Assembly: GCA_022841345.1 (NCBI GenBank)
Contig: JALHRR010000048.1
Coordinates: 1-38,569, forward strand
Direction: 5' to 3'
From: Saprospiraceae bacterium
GTDB taxonomy: Bacteria; Bacteroidota; Bacteroidia; Chitinophagales; Saprospiraceae
Length of the DNA stretch: 38,569 bases
Shown here: one piece after another, positions 34,871-38,569 of the stretch
Position numbering within the stretch: position 1 is the first letter of the stretch
Layout of the letters: every line of letters begins with the position of its first letter
Translations under genes and position numbers: made by a program
The notes under the pieces: model-generated
The model's input: only the letters and a program-made list of their open reading frames with translations
Database searches by the model: none
What the model was told of the DNA's origin: nothing

Positions 34871-35515
34871 TTACTCTTTGATCAAGTAAGGACTTTTTGC
34901 CGGCTTTGCATTTTTTGGAAGCTGAAATTCCTTGTCTTCCAGCTCCATTTCTGCAATTTCTGTAGCTACACTCTCCACAATAAATTGTGGGCTTTCAATG
35001 ATTGATTTAAGTGGTAAAGATTTCGACACTTTGAGGAATTCATACCAATTACCGTGTAGATGGCTTTCGAATTGTGCAATATCAACGGCAATTTTTTCAT
35101 TGAAGTAATACTTTTGAACGCCACTTTTGCAAGTAAAAACAAGTTCATCGCACTTGTAGCCAAGGACTTCAGTTACTCCTTTATTTAAGACAACGCTCAT
35201 CACTTTATCCTTGTTTGTTCCGGCATCAATCCACTGAATTGATTCAGAGTTTGACATTTTTTTATAAATTTTATTGCTCTTCTTATCGTACAATTCCCAT
35301 TGAAATGTTGAGCCGTTGTAGTTCGATCGATAATTCCCATCTTTGATTAAATATTCCTGAATAGACCCCATCATCGAGTTGAATTGCTGATCCTGAACGT
35401 TTGGATGTTTGCTTTTGTAGTTGACCTGGTAGGTGATTTTTCCTTCAAATGTCTGTCCTGAAGCCATCCCTATAAAAGCCGTCAATAAAATGATTGTAAT
35501 ATGTTTCTTTTTCAT
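34871..35515 (-). CDS. secreted protein resembling GLPGLI/DUF4412 type
   Basis: A 214-residue protein with a signal peptide (MKKKHITIILLTAFIGMASGQ). The mature part starts with TFEGKITYQVNYKS, the strand expected for DUF4412 and GLPGLI-type proteins, and has GYKCDELVFTCK and a GNWYEFL segment. A near-C-terminal QLPKNAKP fits the same group. Role unknown. It is convergent with glnS (16 bases apart) and lies 37 bases after the antiporter, so it may be the last gene of that operon. Confidence 0.65.
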   Translation of the reverse strand: MKKKHITIILLTAFIGMASGQTFEGKITYQVNYKSKHPNVQDQQFNSMMGSIQEYLIKDGNYRSNYNGSTFQWELYDKKSNKIYKKMSNSESIQWIDAGTNKDKVMSVVLNKGVTEVLGYKCDELVFTCKSGVQKYYFNEKIAVDIAQFESHLHGNWYEFLKVSKSLPLKSIIESPQFIVESVATEIAEMELEDKEFQLPKNAKPAKSPYLIKE

Positions 35516-35552
35516 TTTCTGATATTGTTGTATTTTAATACTTTTCTCAAGA

Positions 35553-37208
35553 TTAAATTATTTTATCCTTCAGATAATCATTGAAAAAATTTGATGCCGC
35601 CATGTAATGTGGACGAAGAATATTCTCAAAGCCCAGCTTTTTAAGCGCTTTGTAATCACCACCTGTTAATGCAGTGACAAATACTTTACCTCTGTAATCA
35701 TTTCTTTTTAAATCTTTAAACAATTGATTGGACAGCTGAACGTCCGGAACAGTGCAGATGATGACTTTTGAATTCTGATAAGGTATTTGTTCCAGTAGCT
35801 CCGGGTCATCAATATCTCCATACAAAATACACCTATTTTTATCCTTCCATGCTTTTATAACTCCCGGATCAAAGTCGATCCCAAGATATTTGATTTCAGA
35901 ATGTTCATCCAGCATTTCTGCGAGGCGATTCCCAAATCTGCCCAATCCTATAATGATAACTTCACAATTGGCTGCCTCTAAATCAGCATCTTCATTTTCT
36001 GTAAAATTATTTTTTCTTTGAAAAATGCTCAGAAAAGGAGATAGCACATTGAATATTTGATGAGAATATAAAATCAAATAAGTAGACAATCCGATTGTGA
36101 TTAGCCCTACAAGAGTTATGAGCCCAACCACTTCATTGGTAATATGACCGACTGCCAGACCTAATCCTGCAAAAATCAATGAAAATTCGCTTATTTGAGC
36201 AACAGTCAGTCCCGCAAGAAATGCTGTTCTTTTCCTGTATCCCATCAAACCCATGATGATTAATACGATGATGGGATTTCCAACTAGTACAAAGAAAGAA
36301 AAATAAAGAGCAGGCTTAATCTGACTGCTTATTGCTGACAAGTCAAGATTGGCTCCCAGACTTACAAAGAAGAATAGTAGCAGAAAGTCCCTTAAACTTA
36401 CCAATCGGCTGCTGATGCTTTCCTTGAAATCAGAAGATGCAAGGCTCATTCCCGCCAAAAATGCACCTACTTCCCCGCTGAAACCGATTAATTCTCCTGT
36501 CGCAGCCAGTGAAACTGCCCATGCTATAGAAAACAATGTAAGTAACTCCTGAGATTTGGCTAAGTATCTGGTTAATTTCGGAAGTACCCATTTCATGGCT
36601 ATAAAAGTAAGTGCCAGCAATGCAGATCCTGCTACAAGAGTCCTGATAATATCCTGAGTAAGGGATGTTTCCCCTCCTTTCTGAATGGCAGACAAAACGA
36701 TCATCATCAGGATCACTACTATATCCTGAACAATCAGAAATCCAATAGCGATCTGCCCGTGAAGGGAGTCAATTTCCTTTTTATCCGAAAGTAATTTAAC
36801 AATAATAATTGTGCTGGAAAACGTCAAAGCCACAGCTATATAAAAACTGTGCAAGGATGAAAAACCGAGAGCTAAACCTATAAAATAACCAAAGAATGAT
36901 GTAAAAATGACCTGCCCCATCCCTGTCAGGAGTGCAATTTTTCCTACTGACTTTATGATCCGCAGATCCAGCTTTAGGCCCACAATAAACAGAAGTACAG
37001 ATATGCCGATTTCAGCAAGCAGATGTATGTTATCTTTTGATTTGACAATATCCAGCACTGCCGGGCCCATAATAACACCCAATGCAATGAACATTACGAT
37101 GAGTGGCTGTTTCAGTATCTTTCCAATAATACCAAATACAGCTGCTAAAGCTAATATAATAGCAAACTCAAAAAATGGATCCTGAACGAGCAATGATATC
37201 CAATTCAT
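35553..37208 (-). CDS. Kef-type cation:proton antiporter (CPA2) with RCK_N domain
   Basis: A 551-residue inner-membrane antiporter. The first ~385 residues carry about 12 predicted helices and CPA2 motifs such as ISVLLFIVGLKLDLR, FSSTIIIVKLLSD and GFLIVQDIVVILMM. The C-terminal part (about 410-540) is a Rossmann-type RCK_N domain with IIIGLGRFGN (Gly421-Gly426) for NAD(H) binding. Such proteins move potassium or sodium in exchange for protons. It overlaps the universal stress protein gene by 4 bases (37205-37208), so both are translationally coupled; the stress protein may act as a nucleotide sensor for it (inferred). Confidence 0.93.
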   Translation of the reverse strand: MNWISLLVQDPFFEFAIILALAAVFGIIGKILKQPLIVMFIALGVIMGPAVLDIVKSKDNIHLLAEIGISVLLFIVGLKLDLRIIKSVGKIALLTGMGQVIFTSFFGYFIGLALGFSSLHSFYIAVALTFSSTIIIVKLLSDKKEIDSLHGQIAIGFLIVQDIVVILMMIVLSAIQKGGETSLTQDIIRTLVAGSALLALTFIAMKWVLPKLTRYLAKSQELLTLFSIAWAVSLAATGELIGFSGEVGAFLAGMSLASSDFKESISSRLVSLRDFLLLFFFVSLGANLDLSAISSQIKPALYFSFFVLVGNPIIVLIIMGLMGYRKRTAFLAGLTVAQISEFSLIFAGLGLAVGHITNEVVGLITLVGLITIGLSTYLILYSHQIFNVLSPFLSIFQRKNNFTENEDADLEAANCEVIIIGLGRFGNRLAEMLDEHSEIKYLGIDFDPGVIKAWKDKNRCILYGDIDDPELLEQIPYQNSKVIICTVPDVQLSNQLFKDLKRNDYRGKVFVTALTGGDYKALKKLGFENILRPHYMAASNFFNDYLKDKII

Positions 37209-38023
37209 TTTGAAAGTATAATTAGTGGGATATTTGCAGAGTGAATCAGATCGTTTATCATGAATTTCCGGAATAGTCTGTCAAGGAAACTTCTCCGTCC
37301 CTCTTGTAATACCAGAAAAATATCAGGAGATTGCTCTACATGTTTCTTCAATTCATCAAATTTATCCATGCCTTTTAACAGCAAGGTTTTTGTATTATAG
37401 TCGTAATATTTGCTGTCAAGACTCATGAGGTATGACTTTGCAATATCCTCATCTTCGTCATCCTGCAGAATGGTTATAAATTCCACTACTTTGATTTGAC
37501 CCTGAAGTGCTGTGAGTAATGTGTTCAATTGCAATTCATTCAGCGGAAATTCGGATGTCACAGCTACCACCAGTTTTTCAGGAAAAGACATTGATTGACT
37601 GACCGGTATAGCCAGTGTCAGGAAATCTGTATCGTTCACAACTGTTACGAGTGTGCTTCCAAATAGCATACGTTTCAACAATGTGCCTTCTTTCAGACCT
37701 CCAAGTACCCAGTCATTATAATAACCTGATTGCATTTCAGTAAGAATATGCAGTACTGGTTTGATACTCACTACCAAAGATTCACGACCATAAATTCTTC
37801 CTTTGCTCAGATCTTTCATTTTTTCTCTGGCCTCATTTATTGCTCCCTGATTGATTTGATCCCTGACCTCCTGATCGGCCATTGCCGGTACCATTTGCGG
37901 AATCTGATGAACCATAACAACTTTTCCATTGACTATTTCAGCCAATTGGAAAGCAAAGGCGACAAGGTTCTCTGTGTTTTCTGTTAAATCTACAAGTACA
38001 ATGATCCTGTTACTTTTTTGCAT
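37205..38023 (-). CDS. universal stress protein (UspA-like), tandem domains
   Basis: A 272-residue cytosolic protein with two Usp-like halves (about residues 6-145 and 148-272). The first begins NRIIVLVDLTENTENLV and ends near TLAIPVSQ; the second begins EKLVVAVTSEF. The GSTL segment (LLFGSTLVTVV) is like the ATP-loop end, but a full GxxGxnGS is not visible, so nucleotide binding is uncertain. The gene overlaps the antiporter start by 4 bases, which suggests a functional pair in ion or pH stress. No clear promoter is seen upstream. Confidence 0.82.
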   Translation of the reverse strand: MQKSNRIIVLVDLTENTENLVAFAFQLAEIVNGKVVMVHQIPQMVPAMADQEVRDQINQGAINEAREKMKDLSKGRIYGRESLVVSIKPVLHILTEMQSGYYNDWVLGGLKEGTLLKRMLFGSTLVTVVNDTDFLTLAIPVSQSMSFPEKLVVAVTSEFPLNELQLNTLLTALQGQIKVVEFITILQDDEDEDIAKSYLMSLDSKYYDYNTKTLLLKGMDKFDELKKHVEQSPDIFLVLQEGRRSFLDRLFRKFMINDLIHSANIPLIILSK

Positions 38024-38276
38024 ATACTTTTCCTTTATGTATCAATAATTGACGTGACTTGCCACCTTCTAAATGAAGAAGTGTTAGTTGAAACATACCT
38101 TACAAGCTAATTAACTGACATTTCTTTAATAGAATGTCGCTGGAAATAACTCGAATTCTATCAGAGTTGTCCTGCTTTCAAATGTAAGGAAATTTTTTAT
38201 TAAGTAAAACTGAAGATGGAGAGATCGGGTTAACTACGAATCAAAATATGATATTTGAGCCCAGGTTTTTCCTGAG
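38024..38276. other. intergenic region upstream of the universal stress gene
   Basis: 253 bases. There is a short inverted repeat GACATT (38117-38122) and AATGTC (38133-38138). No TAnnTTTG box and no further gene seen. Confidence 0.5.
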
Positions 38277-38408
38277 CTATGCATTTGGACCTATAAACTG
38301 ATGTTGATCAGCAACAGGTTGTTCGCTTAATTTTGAGTCTACCTGAGCATTGCAGGAACTTGCTATCACAATGATGAGAAATAGAAATAGGGCGGGTAAA
38401 TGTTTCAT
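38277..38408 (-). pseudogene. truncated lipoprotein leader, remnant of a propeller-type gene
   Basis: 43 codons from ATG 38408 to TAG 38279: a full lipoprotein signal (MKHLPALFLFLIIVIASSC, lipidated Cys at 19) followed by NAQVDSKLSEQ and only about 15 more residues. The SSCNAQV leader is what I know at the start of Bacteroidota two-component-regulator-propeller proteins, whose body is missing here. It lies 31 bases after the end of such a propeller gene on the same strand. It may be a truncated tandem copy, or a real small lipoprotein. Confidence 0.5.
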
Positions 38409-38439
38409 TTGCAACATGTCTATTTTGACTTCAAGAAAA

Positions 38440-38569
38440 TTATTCAGAATATTTTACAAATGTCTTACCATCAAAACTATACAATGCCATATCCGGTCCA
38501 TTGAACCATATATTTCCGGATTTATCCTGCATTAAAGGATTTATGTTTTTATGTGGTAAACCATCCCGC
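38440..38569 (-). CDS. C-terminal end of a two-component-regulator-propeller protein (5' part outside window)
   Basis: About 42 codons of the end of a gene that enters from beyond base 38569, with TAA at 38440-38442. The text DGLPHKNINPLMQDKSGNIW is the consensus of the regulator-propeller repeat, and the last blade ends with LYSFDGKTFVKYSE. No sensor or kinase part is seen within the window. Strand and frame are clear; length and other domains are unknown. Confidence 0.72.
   Translation of the reverse strand, partial: RDGLPHKNINPLMQDKSGNIWFNGPDMALYSFDGKTFVKYSE

Overview
The window looks like a chromosomal stretch of a Bacteroidota bacterium, possibly Saprospiria or a related lineage (inferred, not proven). 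The evidence: promoters of the Bacteroidota type (TTG/TTTG about 20 bases before TAnnTTTG) with little Shine-Dalgarno signal, a TonB-dependent receptor with a carboxypeptidase-regulatory N-terminal domain, many lipoproteins, a type IX secretion C-terminal sorting domain, and DUF3822 next to rsmD. Base composition is AT-rich by eye. No rRNA, tRNA, CRISPR array, transposase or phage gene was seen.

Layout. 1-6646 (minus): a nutrient-uptake block with a TonB-dependent receptor, a surface lipoprotein with a predicted beta-helix, a terminator, a small lipoprotein and a Na/Pi cotransporter cut by the window edge. 6885-12017: pyrG, two divergent polytopic membrane proteins (one GT39/PMT-like) and a SpoU-type RNA methyltransferase. 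12018-17455: small secreted proteins, rimO, a membrane protein and an exported MsrB, separated by repeat-rich gaps. 17890-20610: a large DUF4062-STAND ATPase-TPR protein, the best candidate for a signalling or defence device. 20844-22583: a membrane protein and a winged-helix regulator in one operon, two copies of a shared operator-like motif, a heptamer-repeat tract and a small membrane protein. 22797-25416: a TMEM175-like channel, a PhyH-type dioxygenase and an NTF2-like lipoprotein. 25609-27854: two adjacent secreted-protein genes, one broken by an in-frame TGA and one by a one-base frameshift. 27941-34854: a translation-centred block of tsaD, DUF3822, rsmD, argS and glnS. 34871-38569 (minus): a secreted protein, a Kef-type antiporter coupled to a universal stress protein, a truncated lipoprotein leader, and the end of a beta-propeller regulator running off the window.

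The conserved genes are ordinary housekeeping genes for nucleotide synthesis, tRNA and rRNA modification, ribosomal protein modification and tRNA charging. The most interesting material lies between them: the DUF4062-STAND protein, the duplicated operator motif with its repeat insertion, the two broken secreted genes side by side, and a change at the catalytic motif of RsmD. Start sites were moved inward from the longest reading frame where a promoter, a terminator or a signal peptide showed the longer start to be wrong.
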